Assembly (NCBI GenBank): GCA_001466705.2
Contig: LATX02000200.1
Coordinates: 1,302,001-1,366,000 of the forward strand
Reading direction: 5' to 3'
DNA length: 64,000 nt
DNA from: Moniliophthora roreri
Lineage: Eukaryota; Basidiomycota; Agaricomycetes; Agaricales; Marasmiaceae
Of this stretch, positions 46,248 to 56,779 are shown in pieces. Every line of letters starts with the position of its first letter. Within the stretch, counting starts at the first letter, position 1. The notes beneath the pieces are model-generated. The model was not told where the DNA came from and did no database searches. It saw only the letters and a list, made by a program, of their open reading frames with translations. Position numbers and translations under genes: made by a program.

Positions 46248-47432
46248 ATGGGTGGCAGCGCTTTCAAATTTCTGCCTACTACAGCCTTCCCTCGCCTACC
46301 TCCACCACTATACCAAAGCCAAAAAGCGCGCTTTTTACGGGCTATTCAAGGTCTGTATGTCCACGTCCTAGTACCGCATGAGGGCCCAGAGAAGGAGAGT
46401 CATGGTGACATTGATTTCCTTGTGTGTACTCCGCGAGATGGAAACGATGGTGCTGTGGATGTTCCACATCAAATAATGCAGGAAGCTTTGGGTGCCCTGC
46501 ACGTCGTGCCGATGGAAGGAAACAGGACTTCGAACTTTGCTGTGCCGATCGGTCAAGAAGATCGCCACTATTTCGCGTCAAGCATAAACTCGGAGGATGG
46601 TCCCGAAGACCTTTACTATCAAGTAAGCAAGAGTACTGTGCACACCTCTTTTTACATTCATTGATGCCCGTGCAGGTAGACGTTCACGTCTGTAATGATA
46701 AAGAAGAACTAGAAAGAATTTTTTTCTTCCACTCTTACGGCGACCTAGGAATGATACTAGGCCTCCTTGCTCAGAATGTTGGCTTAGCTTTGGGAACGAA
46801 TGGCTTAAAGGCAGGCTCATCACTCTACCATAATCTAGACGATCTAATCCATTCTGCAGTATCCTCATCCACCCCATCCAACTATCGTACTTAGTACCTC
46901 ATATGATGAGATCGCAGACTTTTTCGGCCTCGACATGGGACGCTGGCATGCTGGCTTCAAAACACATCCAGAGATCTTCGACTGGGTCGCCAGCAGCAGG
47001 TTCTTTGATCCCTCCTACTTTCGCTCTGGACTCCAGAAAGTGAAACCAGAACGAGCGATGTACTTTCAATTCACTCGATGGGCTGAAAGTCTCGAACGCC
47101 GCAATGGTACGGCTGATGAGGTTGTTTCGAGGCGGAGAGAACAAGTACGCGAGGAAGCGCTCGTTCGGTTTAACAGGAAGGAGGAAGTTGCCGCATATTA
47201 CCGGCAGTACAACTGTCGACAGATGTTAAAAGAAGCATGGAACGGACATAGAGTCAGTCAGTGGACCGGTCTAGGAGAGAGATGGAAAGCTGTGAAACAG
47301 GTTATGGATGGAGTAAGGGAAGCAAACGGCGGAAATGAGGGATTGGCCCGGATTATAGAGGTTGAGGGTGAAGAAGGTATAAGGCAGCGGGTGATGAATG
47401 TATTCGATCGCTTGGGACTGAAAGCGTCTTAG
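46248..47432 (+). CDS. Conserved fungal protein with nucleotidyltransferase-like acidic motifs
   Basis: Three exons: 46248-46622, 46676-46810, 46860-47432; 360 aa. It starts MGGSAF; the segment APEK-like HEGPEKESHGDIDFLVC and later YQVDVHVCNDKEELERI suggest a D-x-D ... D-x-H acidic pattern as in nucleotidyltransferase folds. VPMEGNRTSNFAVPIG, FFFHSYGDLGMILGLLAQ, STSYDEIADFFGLDMGRWHA and a helical basic C-terminus complete it. I recall similar unannotated proteins in many fungi, but no function. Intron 2 (46811-46859) must start with GC (gcaggc) to give the join GLK-YPHPPHP and the correct downstream frame. Confidence 0.72.
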
Positions 47433-47644
47433 CGGTTATTTCTTCACTCCAGGAGATTCCGTTATACAGACATTGCTGATGCTTGCATTGAACCATAATA
47501 ACAATAATGATAATTAACAATGATTTACAAAGAGTGGAAGTGAAACTACCGGTAGCTTGCAGAATGGTGCAGACGTAAGTACAAGGGAGAAACTTGAAAG
47601 AAAGTATGTATCACATAGTATAGTGAATCGAAATACCCTAGAAA

Positions 47645-49395
47645 TCAATCTTCATCACTGCTGCTCTGGTACGGCGGCGGCGGATCTACTATGAGACTAT
47701 GAATAGCGACCTCGTTACCATTATTTCCTTGCTTCCTGCTTCGAGTGTTTTCTAACGAGTGCCGGGGAGATGATTCGAGAGGTGGAATCTCCGGTAGGTC
47801 TCGATCAACATTGACTGCCACCAACTCCCGAGGTGCGGCGAATGTAGACAGCACGCTTTTTGAGGGTTGAGTCGCAATCTGGCTCTTCAGCACTGTGATG
47901 TCCGTATTGAGACTGGCACGTCGTGATACTGATGAGTCGACATAAGTGACTGTGTCCGACCTATCGATGACGGAAGGAACCCGAGCTACTGCACCATGAA
48001 GTTGAGGTGGAGGTGCTGTAGGGAGTGAGATATCGACAGCAGCCATAGGAGATAGAGCACGTTCAACATCTGGGGTTTGCTCTACTTCTTCCGGGGAACC
48101 CGGATCCCTGAGCGGCGTGGACGATGAATGTGATGCCATGCTTAGGGGTCGACGATGGAAAAGGGTATGTATAATCGGGTGCTTTTTCTGGTCATATAAA
48201 CGAGGCATCCGTAAACGATGGCCACATCGACGGAAACAGAAGACAAGGAGCACCATTCCAATGATAAACGATATAACACTGCCTAGGATGGCACCCAGTA
48301 TGATTGTGTTTCGGTCTGCTCCTTTTGTAGGCGCTGTCGCAGTCTGAGATGGACCTAAAGGCATATTCGACTCCTGCTGCGGTGTAGAGGCAGGTAGATT
48401 GGATTCAGTGACGCTTTGATAGCTTGTTACTGATGGCCCACCCCTGGTAGTAGAGACACTCTGGTCGGATGCAGTTTTGCTCTTGGATTCACTGGATACT
48501 AGGCTGTTCTCAGTCGATTCAGCTTTGCTCGGGAGCCCTGTGGATGCCGGTTTGAATGATGAGCTTGTAGTCCTCGTCATTGTCAATGTAGATGAGACGG
48601 TGGCCGTTGAGAGTACGGATGCCTCGACATCGATTGGATCTCTGTTGAATGAAAGAGTTACTATGTCTATCAATAATGAAAACGCAAAGCAAACGTGCGT
48701 TGAAACGTTTGGAATCAACTTTTTCGCTGACACCGACGTGGTACCTGTGGTGGTTATCCTTGTATCAGACAGACTTCTGCATAATTCTTTGATAAAATGC
48801 GGCGAGCAGAGTCCAAGAGTTCAGACATACGTCGATTGAAGGACAGTGATTGTATTGCTTGTGGACCCAAACAGGGAGCCGCTGATAATGAACAGGTGAG
48901 CACCCGAACTCTGCTTCATGAACCGTCACGACAGACTCAGTCTTCAAGCCTTGGAGATAGTACGTTCTGGCGAATGCAGAGTCATCAGTAAATGCATATC
49001 GAGTAGCCAGATGAAATCTCACCCAGGGGATGTCAAATCCACTTGAAACGACCCGGACCTGCTTGCTTCAGGGACCTGGAAAGCGCGTATAACTTTTGGG
49101 CCTCCGCTCGCAGTGATATCTAGGACTCCAATACTCGTGATACTTGGGTCACCATCTTCGCGCTCCCAATTTGCCCAAGCTGAAGCCGGAGCGGTCGTGG
49201 TTGATGGCCCACTAAGCGAAATCTTGAGGGAAAGAACGGGGAGCAAAAAATGAGGGAATATTAACCTGTGTTCTGTATCAAAACGTGAAGATTAGCGCAG
49301 AGTGGCACGCGTACCAACGAAAACGGGTCTGCATCGTACTGGGTACAATCCGTTCCAGACAGGAAATAGTGGGTGTTCACTTTATCGTTGCTCAT
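47645..49395 (-). CDS. Single-pass membrane protein with extracellular domain and PPPPY tail
   Basis: Read leftward: a candidate start ATG at 49395 (MSNDKVNTHYFLSG), then an extracellular beta-rich part (ISLSGPSTTTAPASAW, FQVDLTSPGSG, AHLFIISGSLFGSTSNTITV) over several short introns whose borders I could not all fix. A long Ser/Thr-rich stalk (48360-48640) follows, then a membrane span (48230-48310: TIILGAILGSVISFIIGMVL) and a basic stop-transfer FRRCGHRLRM. The cytosolic tail is about 190 residues, Pro/Ser-rich, ends DPPPPYQSSSDED and stops at 47645. The layout matches the protein at 19264. The PPPPY motif could bind WW-domain proteins such as ubiquitin ligases (inference). No signal peptide is evident at the chosen start, so the 5' end may be wrong. 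Confidence 0.65.
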
Positions 49396-50800
49396 TATTA
49401 TTATAATTGATATGAGATGTGTGCTCAGATCAAAGTTAGAGAAGATTGACAGCCTAGAGACCGGGTAAATACCGGTACTGATGTTTCAGAAACAGGCAGC
49501 ACCTAGTGCAAGCAGACAGGTCAATCTCTAAGCATATGTATGAAGTCATTCTGGGGAAAGGATTCGTTGGACTGTACTTACTGTCGATAGTTACTCCTCC
49601 AGCCGTTGACCAGCACTAACGAGTACCGACCATGCCCCCTGAACAGTCGTCATCCGAGGCCGCCGAGGCATCAATAAATCGTCTGTCTCCACGCTGATAG
49701 CGACGAAGTGAGGATTTAGAAGTGAACTTGTGGAATGTCGAGACTCGACTCGAGAGTCCTGATCGTTGCAATGTCGAAATGTATTGCCATTATTGTATCT
49801 CCACTGAGTCACCAGGTGTCTTTAATTGCAATTACTGCGGACGGGTTGTGCTGTGCGTGAAATTACAGTACGAAGGGAACGAGATTCCTACAGTATAAGG
49901 AACGTGAGTGAAGAACATCAATTGAATCACGTGGAACGCCGCTAATAGTACCTGTACCCACTGCCCGGTAGTACCACAGCTCGTACACGGCATGAATTAA
50001 GCTCCCAGCATCCAGCTACGCCATACTTATACTGTACTTCTACTTCGAGCGTTGGCGTTGGTCACCGAAAATCTGTTTCGTACGGAGAGTTATGACCACT
50101 AGCCCTGACGAGCTCGGTCCTTAGAATAAATGGTGTAGTACTTGGTTCTCTTCTGGAAGTGCTCCTTCAGCCTTTGTCTCCCACTAAAACCTGCCTCACT
50201 ATAAGCTGGTTCTCACTCGCCCTCTAATTTGCGCTCGTTCAAAAGACCTATAAACCGTGTACAGGCCGTTCAATTCTCCATTTCCTAGGCCAATTGTGGC
50301 TCCAGCTGCACCTGTGGCTCGATGTATGCTCCTTGTGTGCGTGGAGATTGTGACAATGTTAAAATGTAAGTACATATCGTCATCCAGAAAACCAACCATG
50401 CAGAAGGGGTGAAGATGTGAATTTCTTGAGTATTTGAGTCGACAAGGAGGCTGTTTCCGAGATCCCCAAAACACCGAAGGTGGATACGGGTGTGGGAAGC
50501 CCGATCAAGCGACACATGAGGTATCCGGAAGCAATGAAGCGATAGGGGCTGCACGCTACAGTAACGGCTAGTGAACAAGATGTATGGTAGCATTATAGAT
50601 AAACTTTCGGTGAAGCCAGCTAGGCTTCGTCAGCGTGGGCGGGAAGTACACAGGTCCGGCCCTGGTCCGGTCTTAGGTCTTAGCAATGATGTGATCATTT
50701 TCCGCTCTCCCGTATAGCGCAACCCTATTCATCATGTCTTTGACATATTCCAGTGCTTTGTTTTCCGACCAGCACCCTTATCTTTCTTTTTCCACAAACT
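49396..50800. other. 1.4-kb intergenic region without recognised gene
   Basis: It lies between divergent genes. Several short frames at 50199-50593 overlap on the same strand in different frames, with no recognisable content. No terminal repeats or RNA genes seen. Confidence 0.45.
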
Positions 50801-52011
50801 ATGACTGATCAGGCCATTATCGACTCTTTTCGAAGGCAGTTACTCGAGGAAGACATTCTTCATGAGGGAGACACTATCGGGACTGACGACGAGACGCTAA
50901 AGTGAGTTTGGAATTCTTTTAAGGGGGACATCTTTGTTCATAGTACCTTAGACGCTTTCTGAGGGCCAGGAAGTACGATCTTGTCCAGGCAAAGAAAATG
51001 TTCGCGGATGCACAGCAGTGGCGCAAGACCGTGGAAGGCGTTGGCATTGACGAGCTGTACAAGCAGATTGACCCCTTTGATTATCCCGAACGAGAAGCCG
51101 TCTTCAACTATTGGCCAATGTGGTGAGTACACACGCTGCTCGGATTCATGTCTTTGGTTAACGTCTCCAGGTTCCACAAGGTATGTTCTTCCTGGTGCGC
51201 CCGTTGCAGTCAATCTCATGGGTGAATTGTCGTGTTTAGACAGACAAGGTATGTCAAAATGGATTTCAGTTCTTTTATCGAATGCTCAAAGGTTGCATGA
51301 TGTATCCCTAGCGCGGTCGACCTTTGAATGTCCATTTCTTGGGAGGCATGAATCTCCACCAGCTGTACAAAGAATGCACTCCCGAACGACATTGGCAAAC
51401 AGTTTTGGTCAATGCTGAATCTCTTACAAGAGAGGTTCTGCCTGCTGCTTCTCGCTCTACCGACAAAGACATTAATTCGGTTTTGGTTGTAGTTGATTTG
51501 AGGGGATTCGGGTGCGTTGCATATTCCACTCTGTTTGCTTCACCCGATAATGCTTATTAATTTTCTTGCAGACTTCATCAGTTCTGGCAGATGAAGAACC
51601 TTGCGCAGAGGTCGTTTCAAATGTCCCAAGATTATTATCCCGAAACGTAAGGGTTTCGTCTGCACCGCCGGAGACACCTCGAACTTACCACCACACAGAA
51701 TGGGTCAACTGGTTATCGTCAATGCCCCATCATCCTTCACCATTATATGGTCTGTCATCAAATCTTGGCTAGCGAAAGAGACTGCAGAAAAGGTCGATGT
51801 CATGGGAAAGGACTACAAGGACCGGTTATTAGAACTGGTCGATGCTGATTCTCTCCCAAGTATCCTTGGCGGGAACTGTACATGTCAGGAAGCTGGCGGA
51901 TGTCATTTGAGCGGAGTGGGACCTTGGTTAGAAGGAAGAGAGGGTTGGGGGCCCAAGTCGAAAGCCGGCAGCGAGAAAAAGAAGCCTTTAGAGTCAAGTT
52001 CAAGTTCATGA
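50801..52011 (+). CDS. SEC14: Sec14-like phosphatidylinositol/lipid transfer protein (CRAL-TRIO)
   Basis: Lipid exchange protein acting at Golgi membranes. Seven exons: 50801-50901, 50952-51122, 51171-51180, 51240-51248, 51312-51511, 51572-51646, 51699-52011; 292 aa. CRAL-TRIO-N: LKRFLRARKYDLVQAKKMF. Lipid-binding core: FHKTDKRGRPLNVHFLGG, SVLVVVDLRGFGLHQFWQ, YYPETMGQLVIVNAPSSFTI. The gate and end read VDADSLPSILGGNCTC, the usual Sec14 finish, then a Lys/Ser tail. Exons 3 and 4 are 10 and 9 nt long and encode the conserved FHK-TDK turn, so both must be real. Confidence 0.94.
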
Positions 52012-52161
52012 ATATTATAGAATGGCATTAGAATCATTAGCATTGGGAATCTGTTGTGTTCATAGGTACTATTATTATTGACATCTAAGATAATCATATA
52101 TATCATAGGTTTACTTTCTGTGACGACGTTCCGTCGCCTTCTTTGTTCTCAACTACCATCA

Positions 52162-54126
52162 ATGGATATCTTCCAGGTCAACAGAAAGCTCCTCAATCCA
52201 AAATTTGAAGGCTATAAACTCGATCCCGTCGACCAAGACCAGGCCGTTTCGCGCTTTCATCTTCCTCACAAAGTATCGCAATCGACTGCACCTACTCGAT
52301 CTCTACTATCCTTCCAGGAAGTCCAGAGCCGGATAACCCACAATCACCTCCACGTTTCAAGCAACGGTGCTATCTACATCGACGAAGGGTACAACGTTGT
52401 ATTGATTTCGGTCGCTCCGGTAAGTTTTTGAAACATTTGATTGCAGTCGTTTGACAAGAATGGTTTGAAGTAGGACTCTCTCATCCCGACCTGGAAAACC
52501 ATCTATGAAATTCCAAAGGTCATCAAGTCGGGTGATGTCGAAATACATCCAGAATATCCATCTTCACATTTTTTATCCGATTCGCTGCTGTTCGTCTCCG
52601 ACGGACATGGATCAATGTATTTACTTCGTCCAAGCGCGACCGGGCCCTACCACTTAGTAGGAACGTGTCAGTTACCAAACTCCATACCGTTTCGAATCCA
52701 TACAGCTGTATTGGTCTCGCCTGAGATAGCTCTGGTGGTTCTGTCTTCACGAAATTACGAAGCAAAACCTCCGACATCCTCGGGTTCTACGAAAAAAGCA
52801 TCTGCGGTTGAATTCGATATATGGGCGGCGAAGTTCGATCTTACTTCGGGCGGCAGCCCAGAGAATGTCAAAGTCATGGACATTATTTGGCAAAGGCGAG
52901 GGGAAGATGTACCAATCTCCGTTATACTCGACGAGTCCAGAAAGGCTTTCGCGATTATCGGCGGTTCTCCGTATCGTACGATCGGAACACAACCTCTGCA
53001 CACATATACGCCCTCCGCGGACGAGATTGCTCCGATACCGCGAGCGGGTGAACATTTGGATGCAACGTCAACGTCAAATGAACCTCCAAAGCCGCCTCCA
53101 TATTCCTGGACCCAAACTTCTGACTCGGTCACTGTCGCCTTTCCTCTACTCTCCACGACCCAGAAATCACAGATAAATGTTCGATTCACATCTGATTCGT
53201 TGACTTTGTCTATCGACGGGAGCGTTGAAGACCCCAGTCTACCCGCGCCCCTTCCAAAGTTTGCTTCGAAACAACTCTGGGATCGCATTTCACCATCGTC
53301 TAGCTATTGGACGTGGGATCGGGATGCAGATCACAAGTTTGGTTTGCTCACCTTGCACCTCGATAAACAGCATGAAGGGACAAAATGGATGCAAGTTTTT
53401 GCATCGGCTGGAACAAAACCGACATCCGAAGCTTCCCCTGAAGACATGGAGGTTCCGGAAACGCTGGACCCTTCAGAGATCTGGCATATTCGTGAAGCGC
53501 TTGAAAAGTATACGACGGCTTTGCGTACCGGAGAAGACGCTAGCGGGCTTGGCCTGGGTAAAGGTGTACCGGGACTTGCAGAGGGGGAGATGGACGAGGA
53601 GGTTGACTCGTCCGTGGGTAGGAAAACTTTTATTACCTGGATCGCCGTCGATGGTGGTACTTCACCCTCTTGGGCTGCTGCTGGACGAGAATATCCATTC
53701 CAGTTACTCTCTACACCACTACCAGGATGGCGGACGGCAGACTCAGCTGCGTCATTAATTGTCAAAGAAGGTCTTGATGGTGCTGTTTACAGGCTCAGCA
53801 ATGGAACAGGCGACGTAGCACCTACATGGGAGCATGTCTCGACTTTTTCAGCCCTAGCATTCGTTTTGGCCTCCAAACGTGACCTGAGGTTCACACACCA
53901 CACCCAGGACACCGTTTTTGCACTGGAAAATGGAGCCCGATATAGAGGAGGAAATGCGTATATATATCGCATAGTTCCGCGTGGAGAGAAGTGGGCTAAG
54001 CAGGCTATTCTCAAGGTGGGAGATGGGAATGGAGGTGCACTCCTTGGTGTGGGAGCAATCGGATCGCAAGGGAAACCTGCTTTACTCTGCCTTACTGAAA
54101 CCGAGTTGGTCATTGTAAGAGTATAG
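52162..54126 (+). CDS. NUDCD1: NudC domain-containing protein 1 (CS domain)
   Basis: Two exons: 52162-52419 and 52474-54126, 636 aa, the usual length of NUDCD1. It begins with a beta-propeller-like part (residues 1-290: SNGAIYIDEGYNVVLISVAP, SLLFVSDGHGSMYLLRPS, VVLSSRNYEAKPP). A central CS/p23-like domain follows (PYSWTQTSDSVTVAFPLL, INVRFTSDSLTLSIDG, LWDRISPSSSYWTWD). The C-terminal propeller half ends LCLTETELVIVRV. NUDCD1 acts as an Hsp90 co-chaperone for beta-propeller clients in animals. Confidence 0.9.
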
Positions 54127-54322
54127 AAGCTGTATTATGTATGATACCGGTGATGTGAGTATCGAACTGTCTGTATGCTAGCAAGGGCTGGCAGATGTAC
54201 AATGTGCTACACGGCAGGTTATCAGAGACAGCGGTACAAAAACCAATAGATAATGAAGGTATCAGAACCCAGAAGAGAACGCAAAAAAGTGAAGATCAGA
54301 AGTACAAACGATACAACCATGC

Positions 54323-56440
54323 CTAAACTTTCAAAGGGTCTTCACTTGTATCCATGAGACCCTCCGCCTCGACCACGGCACTAGCCTTATCACCGCCCGG
54401 TTCCGACTTCAGCTGCGTTACCGAGGACGCGGGTTTGGCATTTCCATTCGGAAGATCCTTTGGTGGCGGTGGAGCCTCTCCATCGACTACAACTGTGGTT
54501 GATGTTGACGATGAATTAGCGGTGCTCGACGGTGAGCTGGTGTTCTCGACATTCATAGCATCGCCATCAGAGTCAGAGTCACTCTTCATATTATGGCTGT
54601 CATCATCTTCTTCCCAGTCGTACTCGTCAAGCTGAGCCTTGAGGTGCTTGATGGGATCGGACGACGAAGACGACTCTTCAGCCCCGAGCCCCAATGTTTC
54701 AGTGAAGAAACCTTTGCCGCCAACAGGGCCCTCATCTCCACTATCATCCTCTTCGCCACTGTCATCTCCGGCAAACATCAATCCCCTTCCATCGCTCAAA
54801 ATTCCTGATCCAGGGTGGAACGAGATGCCACCCGTGCTTCCGAGTACCCGAGCGAATCCTGATAGACCTGATGATTCTAAGAAGGCGCTGACGCCGTTGT
54901 CATCCACTTCGGTTCGCTGCCTTTCTCTAGCTTCCTGCGCTTCTCTCCGTGCCTTGAAAGACATCAGTCGGCTAGTAGCATATAGTTGGGGAATAGTTGA
55001 TGGCGTATTATAACCGTAGCCGTTCTTGACGCGGTCGGTTATCCAAGCGTACCATTCTTCTTTTGTTCGACCGTGGAGGATGGCAGCGATAAGGACGGTC
55101 ATATTGTCACAGCCTATTCCGGCGCCCGAAGAGGTATCCGGTGCAAGACAGTGGTCGCACATCAATTCAGCGATTTCCGCGAGTTCCTTGCCTTCTGAGA
55201 CCTGAAGACGTATAAAGTCCATGACTTGCTGAGACGTTAAACAGTCCCAGATACCTAGTCCTAGAGTGAGTAAGAGTGCTAATGAGAGCGTTGACACGTA
55301 CCGTCACAGGCTAAGACAATAAATTCATCTTCTTCACCAATGTCGTGTACGGTGACGTCGGGATTTGAAGTAATGACTTGTTTCTCCGGGGACAAGGAAT
55401 AGTTTTTCTTGAAATCAAAGTCTCCGATAGCTCTTGACAAGGCTAGGTTTCCTGTTCCGTCCATCATGGAATTAACTTGGGATCGACGCCATCAAACCAA
55501 TAAACGCACCATTGACCCGTCCATACTCTACGTAACCCCCCGCGCCTGTAATTCGAGCCTTCTCCGCTAATAGTCAACGTGAGCGATAACAAATGATAAA
55601 GAGTTTTCGCCGGCTGACTTTCGTTGGTGGGTTTATGATCAAAACTTAAAGGTTTTGCTTCCCCTTTAACACTCAGAACGGATCGTGAGTCACCCGCATT
55701 GGCCTATGAAAAACTTGAACAAAAAAACATTTTGAAATATTCGTATAACGTACCACGTAAATTTTGTCTTTAGTGACTAAAGCCGCTACGGCAGTGCACC
55801 CAGAGGGATCACGGGCATGAGCAGGATCTAAAAAAGAGGTCAGGAGCCTAATATGCTTGAAAATAACAGAGATCATCTCACTTGCGAGTAAATCCTCATC
55901 TGTTCCAAGGAAAGCTTTCTTCAGCGCTGTCTCGTAGTCCTTCCCTTGATATGCTTCTTCAGATATTAACCGTTTGTGAACATTCTGACCAGCGAATTTT
56001 GCAACGGTCCCACCTGCGAAGAGAAAAAGAAAAGAGATTGAGCCCCAGAAGTCCCATATCACACAAGGATCACCAAGTACCGCCATGACCATCATATACA
56101 GCGAAGAATGCATTTGGCTCCTCTGCATTTTCGTCGAGATCCAGCACAATCGCATGAGCATCTTCCATAGCTGTATGAGCACAGGTACGTTAAAATGATA
56201 GAATGGATGAGAGGGTAAGCTGTCCAACGCACTGATTCTCCACCCCTGCATTTCAGAAACAGCATACGCAAAGCGACCATTCTGCCCCGACTCTGACGTC
56301 TTTGAGGTTGCTGTAAAAGTTCGTGTAAAAGATTTAGGTCGGCAGTAGTTCTTGATCCATCGTACCTGGAGAAGAAAGCGTTTGACCCTGGCGAAATGAA
56401 TCAGCGGTTGCACAGGTACTTCTGAGGATGGGCCTACCAT
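54323..56440 (-). CDS. PTC2: PP2C-type Ser/Thr phosphatase (Ptc2/Ptc3-like)
   Basis: Metal-dependent phosphatase of stress and checkpoint kinases. Ten exons: 56438-56440 (only the ATG), 56366-56387, 56233-56310, 56081-56170, 55882-56013, 55754-55827, 55619-55703, 55510-55566, 55302-55451, 54323-55254; 540 aa. It begins [19 protein letters not shown], the N-terminus typical of fungal PP2C. Metal and catalytic motifs: [85 protein letters not shown] and [11 protein letters not shown]. The C-terminal third (54330-54830) is acidic and Ser-rich. All metal-binding Asp residues are present. Confidence 0.93.
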
Positions 56441-56779
56441 GACTCGGACCTCCTGTTACCAGAAAATTGAGTGGAAAAAAAGTCGTTAATTCGTGAAGTG
56501 AATCAGAGTTGTGCCTCAAGAGGATTGTAAGGGAAAAAGGGGAATGAAACGAAATATTGCCGAGTTGATGAAGGTAAGAGTAGGTCGTGTGTCCGATGAG
56601 CGGTCGCAGAGAGCTCTGGACCTTATTTGCCGCTGTTGTTCTTTTTTTTTTATCTTATCTGGTTTCTCACGCTTGCCCTGAAGATAACTTACAGAAACAT
56701 AATTTCATATTTGTACAGGATATCCAAGATGCGATAGACTGAATATGTGGTGATCATAGAAAGTAGACATGAATTCAAA
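56441..56779. other. Intergenic spacer, PP2C promoter and transporter 3' flank
   Basis: 339 bp in tandem (minus-strand) orientation. A pyrimidine/T-rich run at about 56636-56650 is the only notable composition. Confidence 0.5.

Noticed and set aside
52755..53765. Several long frames on both strands
   Set aside because: Shadows of the large second exon of the NUDCD1-like gene.
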